Part shown: one piece after another, positions 9,561 through 20,044 of the stretch
Layout: the number at the start of each line of letters is the position of its first letter
How positions within the stretch are numbered: position 1 is the first letter of the stretch
NCBI GenBank assembly: GCA_024741835.1
Contig: JAENRP010000373.1
Location: 1-40,939, forward strand
Direction: 5' to 3'
Length of the DNA stretch: 40,939 bases
Source: Diplocarpon mali
Taxonomy: Eukaryota; Ascomycota; Leotiomycetes; Helotiales; Drepanopezizaceae
The notes under the pieces: model-generated
The model's database searches: none
What the model saw: only the letters and a program-made list of their open reading frames with translations
Told to the model about the DNA's origin: nothing
Made by a program: the position numbers and the translations under genes

Positions 9561-10990
9561 TTCTTTTAAATTTATCAATTACTATTACTATAATATCATT
9601 TTCCTTAAGTTATACTTAGAGACCCTTAAACTGGTCTCTTGCGTTTAACGCCTTTTGTATTCGTAGGACCTCCTCTTGCAAGGGGAGAACCTTTATATTT
9701 TCCTTGCGCCTATCTATAGTATATAACAGTTTCCGATAGTCCTAGGGCTTTTAATAGTGATTTTTAAAGCCTCCACAAGGGCACTTAGGCCTAATCTCCC
9801 TTCTGGGGCTTATAGAGCGATTTCAAGAGCTGCTTACTAGAGCCTGCAAAGGGGTTTCGGCATTTAAGAGAGACTCTTAAGTAGTAAAAACTACTAGCCC
9901 TTTATTATTAATTGCTTTATTAGATTCAATGCTAGCCAAGGCGCGACTTAGCTGCATTAGGTTATACTTATATAAGGTTCCTATCTACTTATTAATAATA
10001 ATTTCCTCCTTTAAGCGAGTCGCCTAATTCAGATTGATCTTTATTATAACTAAGTCTAAAAAGTCAGTTACTCTTAGTCTCCCTTTAATCTTAGGGAGAT
10101 TGTATTATTCTATTAAGTAGTATGCCTCCTGCTACTCCCAGATCTACTGCTAAGTATTAGTTCTTTTAGTCTTACCTTAGTATAGTACGTCGCGGTATTA
10201 AAGCCTTGTCTAAGACTGAATAGCCTTATCAAAAGGCGTAATATCACACTTTAAAATAGATACTAGGCCTTAGAGTAAGAGTTGCTAATTCACTAAAATA
10301 GAATGTAGGTCGTTAGCAGTAGTTCTAATTATAAGAGTATCTTTATCAAGTATTAAGAAGGAGAGCTTCTTAGCTTGGATTTATACTTAAGCTATCGCAG
10401 AAGCTAAGAGCGTTTTATTAACAGTTTTAAAGACCTATTCTAAGAGTAGCTTATAGTATTTGCATTAGGTCTTTTAAGTTTCCTTATATATATAGTACTC
10501 CTTTATTAGGATTTTATATTTATCTTTAATATCCTTATAAGAAGCTTATAGAAGAGGAGCCTTTAATAGATCTCCTAAGGGAAAGTAGGCGTAAATCTAT
10601 TCAAATGGAGTTGCTATATACTCTTTATACAACCTTGCGTATACTATACAAAGGTTAGCCGTTTCCAATTCCTTAAGCTCTTATATAAAGGAAGCTTAAG
10701 GCTTGGTCTCTATAATTGACTTAAATAAGAGTCTCAGATTGGCAAAAATAGTAATATTATAAAGCTTAGCGAAGAATATATATTTACTAAACCACTTTAC
10801 TTAAGAGGCAGAAGTATTAAGGCGAGGTTTAGAGATGCTTAAAACGTTAGATATATTAAATAGAGTCTAATAAAAAAGGGTAGGTATATAGATAAAGTTT
10901 GCAAATAAGATTCGATCGGAAATTGGAGATTTATTAATTAAAAATAAAGGTCCTTTGAGTTATTATAAGTACTCGAAAAGTCAGTCAAAA
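9561..10990 (-). pseudogene. Copia B gag
   Basis: Minus-strand frame from about 10950. The frame shows YNITIFANLRLLFKSIIETK and, further on, ELKELETANLCIVYARLYKE, a helical pattern typical of copia Gag. Near 9790 the motif CPCGGFKNHY lies in front of protease and matches CPCP-x-x-KNHF of copia C. The ATG start is not certain, since RIP would turn ATG into ATA on one strand. Gag would build the particle. Confidence 0.6.
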
Positions 10991-11059
10991 GCTCGAAGGG
11001 CCCTTTAGCCGGTTATATGCAAAGAGAAAGCATATTAAAGTGCTTATAGGACTTATAAC
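10991..11059 (-). other. Copia B leader with primer-binding site position
   Basis: Directly inside the 5' LTR on the minus strand the sequence reads GTTATAAGTCCTATAAGCAC. This is where the primer-binding site must lie. RIP changes prevent naming the tRNA. Confidence 0.4.
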
Positions 11060-11256
11060 TATAGTACGGTCGGCTGGAGGGCCTTCATTAGGTCGCTTAA
11101 AAGGCTTACTAATATAGATAAAGATAATTAATTGTATTATTATTTAGTATATATATAGTAAGGAGACTTTAGAAAGAAAAGGGAAAGTCTATGACTCAGC
11201 AGAGTCACGTAGAGGGTCTCCAGAATAAGTAGAGACTCCGCCCATTCTGCACGACA
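11060..11256 (-). repeat. Copia B LTR, right copy (5' LTR)
   Basis: 197 bp, ending CTGCACGACA on the plus strand, so the minus-strand LTR starts TGTCGTGCAG. It keeps C and G at the right end where the other LTR has T and A, while at the left end the other copy is better kept (TGTGGTGC against TATAGTAC). Opposite polarity of decay at the two ends fits RIP acting on each copy independently. Confidence 0.9.
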
Positions 11257-11261
11257 GCTTC
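11257..11261. repeat. TSD of element B, right copy
   Basis: GCTTC, identical to 3668-3672. Confidence 0.9.
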
Positions 11262-12150
11262 GAAACCTCCCTAGCTATAATAAGGTTAAAAGAACGCGCG
11301 AAAACCTTGCTTCCTTAGAATAGAAAGAGCTTTGAGCTAAGCTCTCCTATATCAAATAAGCTCTTATAGATCAATTTAAGGAAAGAATATCTACCGAAGC
11401 TTTAAGGAGCGGCAAATCCAAGATTATAGCCGCCCTCTTAGATCCAACTCTCTTTAAAGACTTTACCTTAAGAATATACTTTACCCTTAGAGCTCCTTAC
11501 GCTCTTTTAAATATAACCCTACTTAATAACTGCGCTGCGACGCACCTTATTAATCGAAAGGAGCTTCTAGTTCTTGGATTATTGAAAATCGCATATCCTT
11601 AAGACTATATAAAGGCAGGGAGCTTAAGTCTGCCAATAAGAGGGAGGGGTATATGTCTGATAAAAGGGGTTCTTATTAATAGAAGAGACTTAGAGCTTAG
11701 GAATATAGTACTCATAGATAGGTTTAATATTAATATTATCTTAAAGCCTCTTTTAAAGAAGGCTAGGGTATAGTATATAGGCCTAAATGCGACGCTTTAA
11801 AGGGGTATAGCAAATAATAACGTAGTTATAAAGTAGCTAAAGCATAGGTCAAACGTTATAGTATTTGAATATAAGCCTATCAACTTTTATAACACTCCTA
11901 ACTCGCTATACTATGCTTAACTAACCTGCTTAGCCTTTCCTACTTTATAGCAGCGTCTGCGAAGCTAATATAAACCCCTAAGGAGCAGCGTATTCTTAAG
12001 AGCTAGGAATAATTCAGTAGATATTTAATACCTTTAATTAGGCTATTTAAGAGCTAAGGCGCTTAAGAAGCTTATACTAAACGCAAAAGGGGTAAAGATT
12101 AAAAGGAAGCTATAAATCAATTATAAAGCTTACGCTTAGGCAAAAGCTAA
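11262..12150 (+). pseudogene. Copia C gag C-terminus, protease and gag-pre-integrase
   Basis: Plus-strand frame with several stop-free stretches. After a charged Gag tail and an LDPTLFKDFTLRIYFTLRAP stretch, the segment DLELRNIVLIDRFNINIILK (about 11690-11750) matches the copia protease end L-x-N-V-x-x-x-P-x-x-x-x-N-L-L-S. Near 11925 a Cys-containing segment (LTCLAFPT) and the run around 12000-12060 fall where the gag-pre-integrase domain is expected. The catalytic Asp-Ser/Thr-Gly motif is not clear. Confidence 0.6.
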
Positions 12151-13000
12151 GCAAAAGCCTTTTAGAAAAGAGTCAGATTTTAAGGCTCTAAGATTATTCT
12201 TTAGGTACTCCTAGGACCTATTTGACTATAATACATTAAGCCTCTCCTTAGAAAGCTGGCTTCTCCTAATTAAGGATGAATTTAGTAGAAAGTTATTTAG
12301 ATATACTTTGCTTTATAAGTCCTTAACGCTAGTTTTAAAAGCTCTTTAATCTTTTGAAGTATAGGTAAAGCGCTATTACTGCCTCTCTTTATATATTTTA
12401 AAAAGCAATAATAATACCTTAGTGTTTCCCTTATAGGGAGCATCGAAATATAAAGAGTAGTGCAAAGCTAAAGGCATAGAGGTAGAAGTCACTCCATCTT
12501 ATACTTATAAACCAAATGGAGCTTTTAAAAGAGCAGGAGCAGAGATCATTAAAAAGGCACTTACTATACTAATCTCTACTAACCTCCTAGAGTACCTATA
12601 GCCTAAAGCCGTACTAGCTGTAATATACCTTTATAATATCGGCCTATTAAAGCGCAAGGGATAGAAGAGTCCAAATAAGGTACTCTAGCTTTAGTTTAGA
12701 TAATACTTTAAGTAGTATGATCCGCAGATTATTATAAAGCTTACTACCAATTTAAGACTAAAATAGGGGGGTATAAAAGCATATAAAGCGCGCGCATATT
12801 TATTAGCAAAGGAAAGGGAAGCTCTAAAGAATAAGAAAGCTTTTAAAACTATACTATAAGGGCATATTAGATACCTAATTGGTTACTATACTACTAATAT
12901 ATATAGGATCTAAATGCCTAAGCTTCGAAAGGTTATAATCTCTCGAAACGTCGAGTTCGATAAGTCCAAATTCTACTTTAAGGAGTATAAAAAGGTAGCT
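12151..13000 (+). pseudogene. Copia C integrase
   Basis: DLFDYNTLSLSLESW at 12215 carries the first catalytic Asp and LLIKDEFSRKLF follows. At about 12405-12425 SNNNTLVFPL stands where T-D-N-D is usual, so the second Asp reads Asn (G to A). EVTPSYTYKPNGAF then leads to GAEIIKKALT with the catalytic Glu at 12542. Downstream, KSPNKVL and a segment near 12900 (IQ-type MPKLRKVIISRNVEFDKSKF) are the SH3-like C-terminal domain. The layout gives DDE with one site lost. Family role: strand transfer of cDNA. Confidence 0.85.
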
Positions 13001-14010
13001 GGCTACTTGCTCCTAATTATTAAAGAGATTATGCAAATAATTAAAGAGAAGGAAGAAGAAGCTTAAGACGCTAAGTTAATTATCGAGAACGTAAAGGAAG
13101 CTTTAGATAAGCAGTCTGCAAATAACCTAGTAGGGGGTAAGCCTATTAATCTTTTATTAATAGAAGCTTTAAGCTCAGATCTATTAAAGGCTATCATCCC
13201 TTATAAGGCTACTTATAGCATTTCTACTCTAGTTACTTAAGAGCAGCTGCTTAGTAGCGAAGGGTTAGACGCTTTAAGATAACTATCAATAGTTGGAAAG
13301 AGCGTCGAAAGTAATATTATATATACCAATTCCGCTAGGGAGCGCAATACCAGGCCTTTAGTTACTATACGGACTAAGCAATCGCAAGGGTAGGAGCAGG
13401 CCTTTTAATTACTAAAAGCTCTACTATAAGCAACTGATAAAGAAGTATACTAGCTTTTATTAGAAGTACCGATCGATCGAAAGCTACGCTAGGATATGGA
13501 AGCTCTTAAGGTAATACTAAAAGAGGGAGCTCTTTGAAACTAATAGAAGCTCAGCCTAAAGTACTTAATATAAGGGCCTTTTGAAAACGCAAAAAGCCTA
13601 ATAAAGAGTAGGAAATAGTACTTATACTACTCCGCAGGTTAAAAAGGAGAAGAGGAAGCGGGAATGCTATATATACAACGTGCGTTAAAGATCTCCTACT
13701 AGCCCTTAAAGAACTTAAAACATATTAGTTAAAGTAGGTAAATAGCTTTATATCGACTTTCTAGCTAAGTTAAGAGCTTGCGAGAACTGATAGAGAAGAG
13801 TATAAAGCAGTATACTGCATTATTACCGCGGCGACTTAATCTAGAAGCTCTAAAGGAAACTCTACCCTTCTAATTCCACCTTAAGACAAGCTTCCTAAAG
13901 CGCTAACTTATTAGAAGGAGCTTGCAAATCACCCTTTCGAAGAGCAATTTAAAGAGGGAGCTAAAACTGAGATTAGGAACCTAGAAGTATGCAATTGCTA
14001 AAGAGTGATC
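13001..14010 (+). pseudogene. Copia C integrase-RT linker
   Basis: About 1 kb, rich in Glu/Lys/Leu when translated in the pol frame, with long stretches between TAA/TAG stops (for example from 13020 to 13220). This region is variable in copia elements. It lacks the 23-bp ACTC-GAGT module that the other elements of the window carry in their linkers. Confidence 0.55.
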
Positions 14011-14870
14011 AATAGAAGCGAGGCTACTATAAGGCCTATACTACTAAAGTAGGTCTTTAACTATAAGTTAAACTCCTCTAAGGAGATTAGCCGCTTTAAG
14101 TCAAGAATAGTAGTAAGGGGAGATCTTTAGAAGGAAGCTTCTATTTTCTCTACCTATACTGCGACGCTTATATTAAGATCTTTTAAGGTTATAATGGCAA
14201 TTGCTGCTAAATTCGATATAGAGCTCCGATAGTTCGATATTATCAACGCCTTTATAAATGCTAAGAGAGACCTTTAGAGCGCGCTAGTTATTTACTTCTT
14301 ACTAAATAGTTAGAAGTAGAAAGATAAAGTAGTAGAGCTCGATCGCGCCTTATATAGCCTTTAAGACTCTCTAGCGCTCTAGTATAAGGATTTCACTAGT
14401 ACTCTAAAGTCTCTAAAGCTTACCCCTTTTAATAAAAAGCCTTGCATATTTATTAATAAGGATAGGACTATATTCATAGCCTTTTATATTAACGATATAT
14501 AAGTAATATACTACTCCTCTTATATAGAAGAAGCTTAAAAGACTATAGAAGGACTATATAAAGTATATAAATTAATAGCTATAGGAGATATTGAGTAGTT
14601 CTTAGAGGTAAGAGTCTCTTAAGATAGGAAGCAGGGTATAATTACTTTACTCTATGATACTTATATCGAGAAGATAGCAAAGAGGTTTGGCCTTAATATA
14701 AGGCGTTTCCCTAGTACGCCGCTCCCTTACTTCGAACTTAAAAAGAATTATAAAATAGCTCCCTACTTGAGAATTAAGGAGTTCTAGGAAAAAGTAGGCT
14801 CCGCCTTATATATAGCTATTATACTATATCTAAATATAGCTTTTGCAATCGCCTAGCTATCTCATTTCTA
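14011..14870 (+). pseudogene. Copia C reverse transcriptase
   Basis: Starts with SRIVVRGDL-type sequence (K-A-R-x-V-x-R-G in relatives). The first catalytic Asp is intact in QFDIINAFINAKRDL-type sequence near 14232. DRALYSL and DSLAL follow. At 14481-14498 AFYINDI stands for the Y-V-D-D box, so one Asp has become Asn by G to A. TLLYDTYIEKIAKRFGLN is the thumb-side motif of copia RT. The domain is complete in length but interrupted by TAG/TAA codons. Confidence 0.9.
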
Positions 14871-15480
14871 TATAAACTTAAGCTCCGAATACCTTAAAGC
14901 TATCAATTGGATAATTCGCTACCTTTTTAATATACGCTTCCTAAGAATCACTTATAGTCGATTTAGTAGATCAAATAACCTAGTAGTATTATTAGATGCT
15001 TCCTTTGCAAATGATCTAAAAATAAGGCGCTCCTTTTACAGTTTTATTATATTCCTATTTAAAGGAGCAATCATTTGGAAAGCCTTAAAGCAACCGACAG
15101 TTACTACTTCTACTATAAAGGCTAAGCTCTTAAGAGTAGCATATATAGCAAAGGAGATAATAGCTTTAAAGAGGTTCTTTAAGGAAATAGAGCTTAAGGT
15201 AGAAGCTCTATAGTCTATATTTTACAATAATCAATAGATAATACGGCTTATTATAAGAGACTTTTAAAGGATTTTTATAAAGCTCTAATACATTAATATA
15301 TATAATATATAGCTATAATAGGAGCATTAAAAAGGGAGCTTTTAAGTGGCCTATCTCCCTACTAAGGATATATACGCTAATAGCCTTACTAAAAACCTTC
15401 CTCGATAAAAGTTCAAGAGCTTTATTAAGCTTTTAAACCTTTAAGACGCAAGAGGTCTAATTAAGAAGCTAGCATTTTAA
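14871..15480 (+). pseudogene. Copia C RNase H domain
   Basis: VVLLDASFANDLKIRRSFYS near 14985 carries the first acidic residue of copia RNase H (D-A-S-x-A-D). PTVTTSTIKAKLLRVAYIAK near 15097 is the S-S/T-T-E-A-E-L motif with E read as K, and YNNQ stands for the D-N-Q motif. The frame ends near KFKSFIKLLNL and a stop at about 15478. This is the end of pol. Confidence 0.85.
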
Positions 15481-15599
15481 ATGCTTTATAATCCTTTTAT
15501 ATCTCCTTTATAATAGCAAGTAGGAAGGAAGCGTAAGATAAGGTTCAATTTTCCTTATATTAATATATAAGGAGGCCTAAAACCAACTCCCTTAGATAA

Positions 15600-16505
15600 T
15601 TAGAACCTTTAATAGCTCTGCGAATAATATAAGGGCGTATCCCTATCGAGAAGCAACCGACTCCTCTGGTGGTATAGCCCTAGGAGCCGCTTAGGGAGTA
15701 ACGCCGGAAGCAATAATAGGAGCAGCCGCAGGAGCCTCAAAAGCCTCTGCAAGGCGGGCGGCGAGGCTAAGAGGTACCATAATCGGCAGCAGGAGCTCCT
15801 AAGCCACTGGTTCTAGGAAGCTATTAGCTATAGTATAAGAAAAGCTTATAATTAACGTACCCTTTAATAATACTACCTCCTTTATCTCTCTCTAGTGCGC
15901 CTTCTGAAGCTCCTCTCTTACCTTCCTTTTAGTAGTAGTAAGGCCCTAAACGACTTATTAGTAGCAAACCACTTAAAGGGAGCTTGAGAATATACTATAG
16001 CATTACTATCATTCTCCTTTAATAAGAATATATAATCTTCCTACGCCTTTAAGGCGCCGATAGGAAGCTCCTAATATATATAGCCTCCCTTTGCATAATA
16101 GAAGTAACGTACTCCTACTATGCTATTAAAGTATACCTTAGCAGATTTTCCCGCTAGCAAGCTCCGAACGTACCTCTTATATAGTATATTCCTTATCAAC
16201 CCCTGCTTCGGCTTACGGCAAGAGGAGGAAGCCGCAGAGGGGACCGCCGGTATTCTAGGAACTATAGCCTAAGGGGTGGCAAGGAGGGGAGGGAGCGCGC
16301 TCCCTCTTAAGGGTATTACTATATCGAACGTCTTAGGCGCGTTATTATCCTCTTGCTATCTGCCGCGCTAAGAAGCTCTAAGCTGTATTTAGGTATAACG
16401 ACTTTACTATAAGTATATTAATAGGAGTAAGGGAGCATAATCAAGAAGCGTATAGTAGTAGCCCTAATAGGGCGCTCCTTAGAGTTGTTATTACTATTTT
16501 CCATT
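15600..16505 (-). pseudogene. Antisense accessory ORF of copia C
   Basis: Minus strand, opposite to C pol, between pol and the 3' LTR. An ATG at 16505 (MENSNNNSKERPIRATT) may be the start, but the best coding frame downstream is a different one. That frame shows a Pro/Ala-rich part (VPRIPAVPSAASSSCRKPKQ, about 16260-16190), then RYVRSLLAGKSAKVYFNSIV and GVRYFYYAKGGYIY (to about 16080), then KENDSNAIVYSQAPFKWF. Near 15870-15840 comes EIKEVVLLKGTLIISFSYT, and it closes with an Ala/Pro-rich tail (FEAPAAAPIIASGVTP). Few stops interrupt about 200 codons. The YFNS-RY-YY and VVLL-KGTL blocks match the antisense ORF of copia B. I recognise no family. Confidence 0.6.
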
Positions 16506-16709
16506 TTTTAAAGTAATTATTTAAAAAAGTATAAGGAAGGAAAGCTTCATAAGGAAAAATGCATACTTTTATAGGCGCGCTGCCTTTATTAACTTTCCTT
16601 TATCACCTGATTTAGCTTCTATTCTATAAAGGAAGCATTTAGAACGCACTCCCTCTTTCATTTATTATAGCTTTATTAAGCAATTTTCATTATTCTAAAA
16701 GCTAGGGAG
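16506..16709. other. Non-coding stretch between the antisense ORF and 3' LTR of C
   Basis: AT-rich DNA with no visible gene. It would contain the promoter of the antisense ORF, if one existed. A purine-rich GCTAGGGAG at 16701-16709 may be the polypurine tract. Confidence 0.4.
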
Positions 16710-16963
16710 TATAATAAAGGAGTCTTATATACTAGATCTGGCGCTAGTTATAGCTGAGCCTAGCTAGGAGCTGCTTCTTACCTAAAGGGTATATTGCGCT
16801 ATAAAGAGCCTTAGGCACTAAGGCCTCTAAGGACTGGCTTATATAATATACCCCTGAAGTAGCCACGGAGCACTTCTATAAAGGGAGCTTAGGTATACAG
16901 TTAGAGTAGGATTTTACAAGCTTCTGCCACCACTGAGAATCCACCTCTGAATACAGCACGACA
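16710..16963 (+). repeat. Probable 3' LTR of copia C
   Basis: The right end GCACGACA at 16956-16963 equals the terminal octamer of the B LTR and is followed at once by the D protease frame. The left end is a guess: TATAATA at 16710 could be a RIP-altered TGTGGTG following GGGAG. Length would be 254 bp. The 5' LTR is not in the window for comparison. Confidence 0.5.
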
Positions 16964-18555
16964 ACTCTCTATATACCTTAATCACCTATCTGCTTATACT
17001 TAGGTGGCAAACTTAATAAAATCAAAGGCTTCTATCGAAATAGCAAGCTATTCCTATCTAATGAAAAGGAAATTTGCACTATTGATAATAATATATATAT
17101 TAATAAGGAATAGCCTTCTACTAACTCCTTTGGTTATATAAGTGGATATGCTCTCTTAGCTGCTATCGAAAATAGACCTCTTAATATTAAGCTCTAGTAC
17201 TATCGATTAGGCTATACTAGCCTATAAATAGTTAAAAAGACCTAATCTGCTATTACTAATATATAGATTAAGGAAATAAAATCAGAGAAGATGCGAATTT
17301 GCGCTCCTTGCGAGAAAGGCAGACCTCTTTAATATATTAATAAACGTTTAGCTTGCCCTTGACCTACGAAGGCACTTAATAAGCTATATATTAATATTAT
17401 TTATCTAAAGCCAATTAGCTTTAACGGCTATAAATACGCTTCTATCTTCACTTGCTTAGCTATAATAGCTAGATAGGAATAGACCTATATAAATAAATCT
17501 AACGCCTTTAAGGCAAATAAGAAGATGATCAGCCTCTTATAAACTTAGTATAATCGCATAATCAAGCGTTAGAGAACTGATAGAGGTAAGGAGTACTTTC
17601 TTATATAGATGCGAATACTTATAGAAAACCTTAATATAATTTTAAAGGAATCTACTTTATATATACTAAAATAAGACGGCAGATCGGAACGATTAATTTG
17701 CATACTAATAGAAAAGTTGCAAATAGCTATAATTAACTAAAATATCCCCTCCTTTCTTTAGCCTTACCTCCTTCTTTCGGTAATATATATTACTAATCTT
17801 ACTGCCTTTAATATTCTAGGTAGTAAGACTTTATATAAGGTCTTTTAGGATAATATTAAGCCTAATAAGCCTTATACTCCCTTAGTCAAGCATCTTCAAG
17901 TACTAGGCTGTTGCATCTATATGCTAATCGAGAAAGAAAGGCGAACTTAGAGTAATAAACTCGCTTTAAGAGTAGAGGTAGGTACTCTTATCGGATTTAA
18001 TAGTAGAAGTATCTATCAAATCTATATGCTATTGCAAATAGGTAATAAGATTATTCAATCATCTTATATTCGATTTGATAAAGATAGCTTAATTATAAAG
18101 CTGCAATTAAGGGGTGATTTTACTCTTAGGCCAGGACCGCGAGTCAATTCTGACTCTTACGATAACTTCACTCCTAGGCCGGCGCCACGAGTCACTTCTC
18201 AAAATAATGATAATTTCACTCCTGGGCCGGGACCGCGAGTCAATTCTAATTTAGGAGAAGCTAATGAAGCTAAGCTTCTAACTCTAAGGAAGAGAGGAAG
18301 ACCTCTTAGTTCAAAGAACAAGGCTTACCCTTAGCCTTCCGAGAAGAGAGCTACTTGCTCTACTGCTCTTGGATTTAAAGCTGATAACTCTAATGATAAG
18401 GAAGCTTATTTAAGCGCCTTCTATATGGCCTTACTCGACTCTCCTTACTCAAATAACCCGAAAACAGTCGAATAAGCCCTCTCTTGCGCTAATGCTAACA
18501 AATGGCGATCTGCGATCAACTCTAAGTATAATTCCCTTGCTTATAAGGATATATA
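16964..18555 (+). pseudogene. Copia D pol part 1: protease end, gag-pre-integrase, integrase, linker
   Basis: Reads TLYIP at the first base after C, the L-Y-I/V-P end of a copia protease, then LGGKLNKIKGFYRNSKLFLS. YYRLGYTSL (about 17198) and CAPCEKGRPL (about 17305) are the gag-pre-integrase zinc motif with H changed to Y. In the integrase core the first Asp is now Asn (YINIIYL, about 17382). TDRGKEYFL (about 17578) keeps the second Asp and DGRSERL (about 17675) the Glu. LGCCIYMLIEKERR, then NKLALRVEVGTLIGFNSRS, is the SH3-like domain. The stretch 18026-18334 is open and carries three 23-bp modules. Then ANKWRSAINSKYNSL (about 18497) begins the RT region. Element E1 interrupts at 18560. This part is less RIP-mutated than its neighbours. 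Confidence 0.88.
18109..18240 (+). repeat. Three in-frame 23-bp modules in copia D pol
   Basis: Cores at 18122-18144, 18170-18192 and 18218-18240, spacing 48 bp (16 codons). They read TLRPGPRVNS, TPRPAPRVTS and TPGPGPRVNS. These are among the least mutated copies in the window and are GC-rich. The first is preceded by AATTAAGGGGTGATTTT (from 18106), which is the same block as at the end of D pol (34640-34656), so about 50 bp are shared between the two places. Location: between the integrase SH3-like domain and RT. Confidence 0.9.
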
Positions 18556-18560
18556 GGTAG
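18556..18560. repeat. TSD of E1, left copy
   Basis: GGTAG before the LTR start TGTTACGG; repeated at 25790-25794. Confidence 0.92.
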
Positions 18561-18812
18561 TGTTACGGCCGCATCACGTGCACATCATATGAACGGTTAT
18601 ATCACGTATCGAAGTCAGGTGCACGCTAAGGTAGCGAGGTGGCTAAATCATATGCACGCTAGCGAAGCACCTGTACTTATTCTAGAGGAGCTCTTTTAAA
18701 GACTCTCTCTTCTTCTTTATCTTTTCTTCTTTATTATATAGCATACCTTTTGAGGTAATATAGTCAGCGTTCGATTCTCGACCTATTATATGCTTTAAAG
18801 TAAGTTATAATA
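18561..18812 (+). repeat. E1 5' LTR
   Basis: 252 bp, from TGTTACGGCCGCATCACGTG to GTTATAATA (RIP form of GTCGTAACA, as kept in E2's 3' LTR). It contains a GTGCACGCTA motif twice (near 18620 and 18653) and a CT-rich tract before 18730. Confidence 0.93.
18719..18728 (+). promoter_or_regulatory. LTR tract complementary to the E1 primer-binding site
   Basis: ATCTTTTCTT in the CT-rich part of the LTR is the exact reverse complement of AAGAAAAGAT at 18814-18823. In Tf1/sushi-type chromoviruses the mRNA 5' end pairs with the primer-binding site and is cut to give the primer, so this tract could be the start of the R region. Confidence 0.45.
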
Positions 18813-18813
18813 T

Positions 18814-18823
18814 AAGAAAAGAT
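18814..18823 (+). promoter_or_regulatory. Putative self-primed primer-binding site of E1
   Basis: AAGAAAAGAT begins one base after the end of the 5' LTR, where the primer-binding site must be. It is not an obvious tRNA 3'-end complement but is complementary over 10 nt to the LTR at 18719-18728. The same holds in E2. Confidence 0.45.
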
Positions 18824-19800
18824 CAACTCAACCTCTGCTAAGAAGCTTAATATCTACCACCTTTAGAATTATTATTTCGAACTGCCTTAAGCAACTTGAT
18901 CTCTCGATCTCGACTTCTACTATAAACTGCCTTAAGCAACTTATATATAGCGCCTAGATCTTACTAATCTAGTTTTTAAAGAAAGCTGAAAAACGACCTT
19001 CGAATATAAGATTAGCTCGTTTTTTCGACCCCTTACCTCCTCTATTTTACAAACGGAAATTCACCTTCAATTTTAATTCGAAAAAATTTTTATTTACTAT
19101 GCCCTCGCTTTACTAGCATAGGCTGCTACCTAAAGCAGTATAATAACTTTTCTCTTCTTAACTTTCTCCCTCCCTTATAAATACTCTATACTACTCTTTT
19201 TCATCGACCTTATACTTATTAATAATATACTTATCGACAACTCTCCTTATACTCTTTAAAGCTCCTCTTCTTCTGCAAAAGCCTTGAATATAACTCGACT
19301 CCTTAAAGACCCCTCCTTGCGAACAAGTCGTCGACCTTCTCCATACTCCCTATCGACCTATACTTATCGACAACTCTCCTTATACTCTTCAAAGCTCCTT
19401 ACCTCTTTAAAGCTCCTTACTCCTTCCTTTAAAACACTTAGGTGCAAACTAAGGGACCTATACCTATATATATATATAAAGACTTAATTAGCCTTAGTAG
19501 GTTATACTATACTATTAAAGACTAGGTCAACTTTAGTAGAATGATAAGCTTTAAATCCCTAGACCCTACTTCCCTAGATTTGCACTATACCCTTAAGCAA
19601 CCTTATTATAACTCCTAATTAGTAAAGAGACGTAATCCCAAAGTAAAACCTTCTTTCTTAAGATCTATAAACCTATAATACCTTAATATATATTCTATTA
19701 AAAGGCTTTAAGAATATACACAGCTCCGCTTATACTAATCTTCCCCCTTTTAAATAGGTCACTATTTAGCATTAGGTCCCTTTAAACTAAACTAAATAAT
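18824..19800 (+). other. E1 leader region
   Basis: About 1 kb between the primer-binding site and recognisable gag. It contains a direct repeat (19227-19265 and 19360-19398, ATACTTATCGACAACTCTCC and following) and a small open frame at 19284-19487. Gag N-terminus may begin in its last part, but no start codon is convincing. Confidence 0.5.
19284..19487 (+). CDS. Small leader ORF of E1 (67 aa), conserved in E2
   Basis: An ATG-to-stop frame starting 472 nt after the 5' LTR. E2 has a matching frame of 65 aa (27632-27829) that starts 469 nt after its LTR. Both begin MN(I/T)TRL(L/F)KD, share SRRPS and a Tyr/Leu/Ser-rich body, and end DLYLYIYI(K/E)T. Survival of start, stop and frame in two RIP-damaged copies is notable. 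The frame has few codons that RIP could turn into stops, so survival may be chance. It could be an upstream ORF or the start of gag; no family is recognised. Confidence 0.3.
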   Translation: MNITRLLKDPSLRTSRRPSPYSLSTYTYRQLSLYSSKLLTSLKLLTPSFKTLRCKLRDLYLYIYIKT

Positions 19801-19881
19801 ATAAAGAGAGTTAGTACTTATAACCTCTAATCTTATACTACTTAAGAGAAGTGAAAGGTTAACCGCACCTCTACTACTAGG

Positions 19882-19975
19882 CCTTACTGCTACCAGTTCT
19901 ATAGGCCTTACTGCCACCAGTTCCAGTTCTACAGGCCTCACTACCACCAGTTCCAGTTCTACAGGCCTTACTGCC
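19882..19975 (+). repeat. Ser/Thr minisatellite in E1 gag N-terminus
   Basis: Three units of GGCCTYACTRCYACCAGTTC type (24, 30 and 30 bp) and a final partial unit, encoding GLTATSSSSTGLTTTSSSST-like sequence. E2 has only one unit plus the terminal partial one (28217-28262). All length changes are multiples of 3, so the frame is kept. Confidence 0.7.
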
Positions 19976-20044
19976 AACCCTGGTCCTAGAGATATTCCCC
20001 CTCCTAAGCCTACTTAAGAAGAAACCTCCCCTAGTACCGATTTT

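Larger units (their letters stand above)
3673..11256 (-). mobile_element. Complete copia element B (7584 bp), RIP-degraded
   Basis: Both ends are resolved. The 197-bp LTRs at 3673-3869 and 11060-11256 differ almost only by C/T and G/A changes, and a 5-bp TSD GCTTC flanks the element at 3668-3672 and 11257-11261. Coding is on the minus strand: gag (about 10950-9770), protease (about 9530-9200), integrase (about 8760-8100), a long linker, reverse transcriptase (about 6800-5980) and RNase H (about 5900-5340). The order PR-IN-RT-RH defines Ty1/copia. Between pol and the 3' LTR (3870-5340) lies a plus-strand accessory ORF. The element interrupts the gag of copia C. Confidence 0.93.
11262..16963 (+). 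mobile_element. Copia element C, main part, RIP-degraded
   Basis: Continues the gag frame broken at 3672 by element B. Order on the plus strand: rest of gag, protease, integrase, linker, reverse transcriptase, RNase H (ending about 15480), an antisense accessory ORF (15600-16505), and a probable 3' LTR ending at 16963. The end is set by the D protease frame resuming at 16964 (act ctc tat ata cct). The 5' LTR and N-terminal gag lie beyond element A, outside the window, so the TSD (predicted ACTCT, 16964-16968) cannot be tested. Same lineage as B. Confidence 0.85.

Noticed and set aside
16750..16963. An inverted B-type LTR at the end of C
   Set aside because: The GCACGACA end resembles the B LTR, but the interior does not match; the inverted-repeat nature of LTR ends explains it, so it is taken as the C 3' LTR.
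19792..19977. 61-codon minus-strand frame with VRPVELELVAVRPVELELV repeats
   Set aside because: It is the complement of the Ser/Thr minisatellite of E1 gag.
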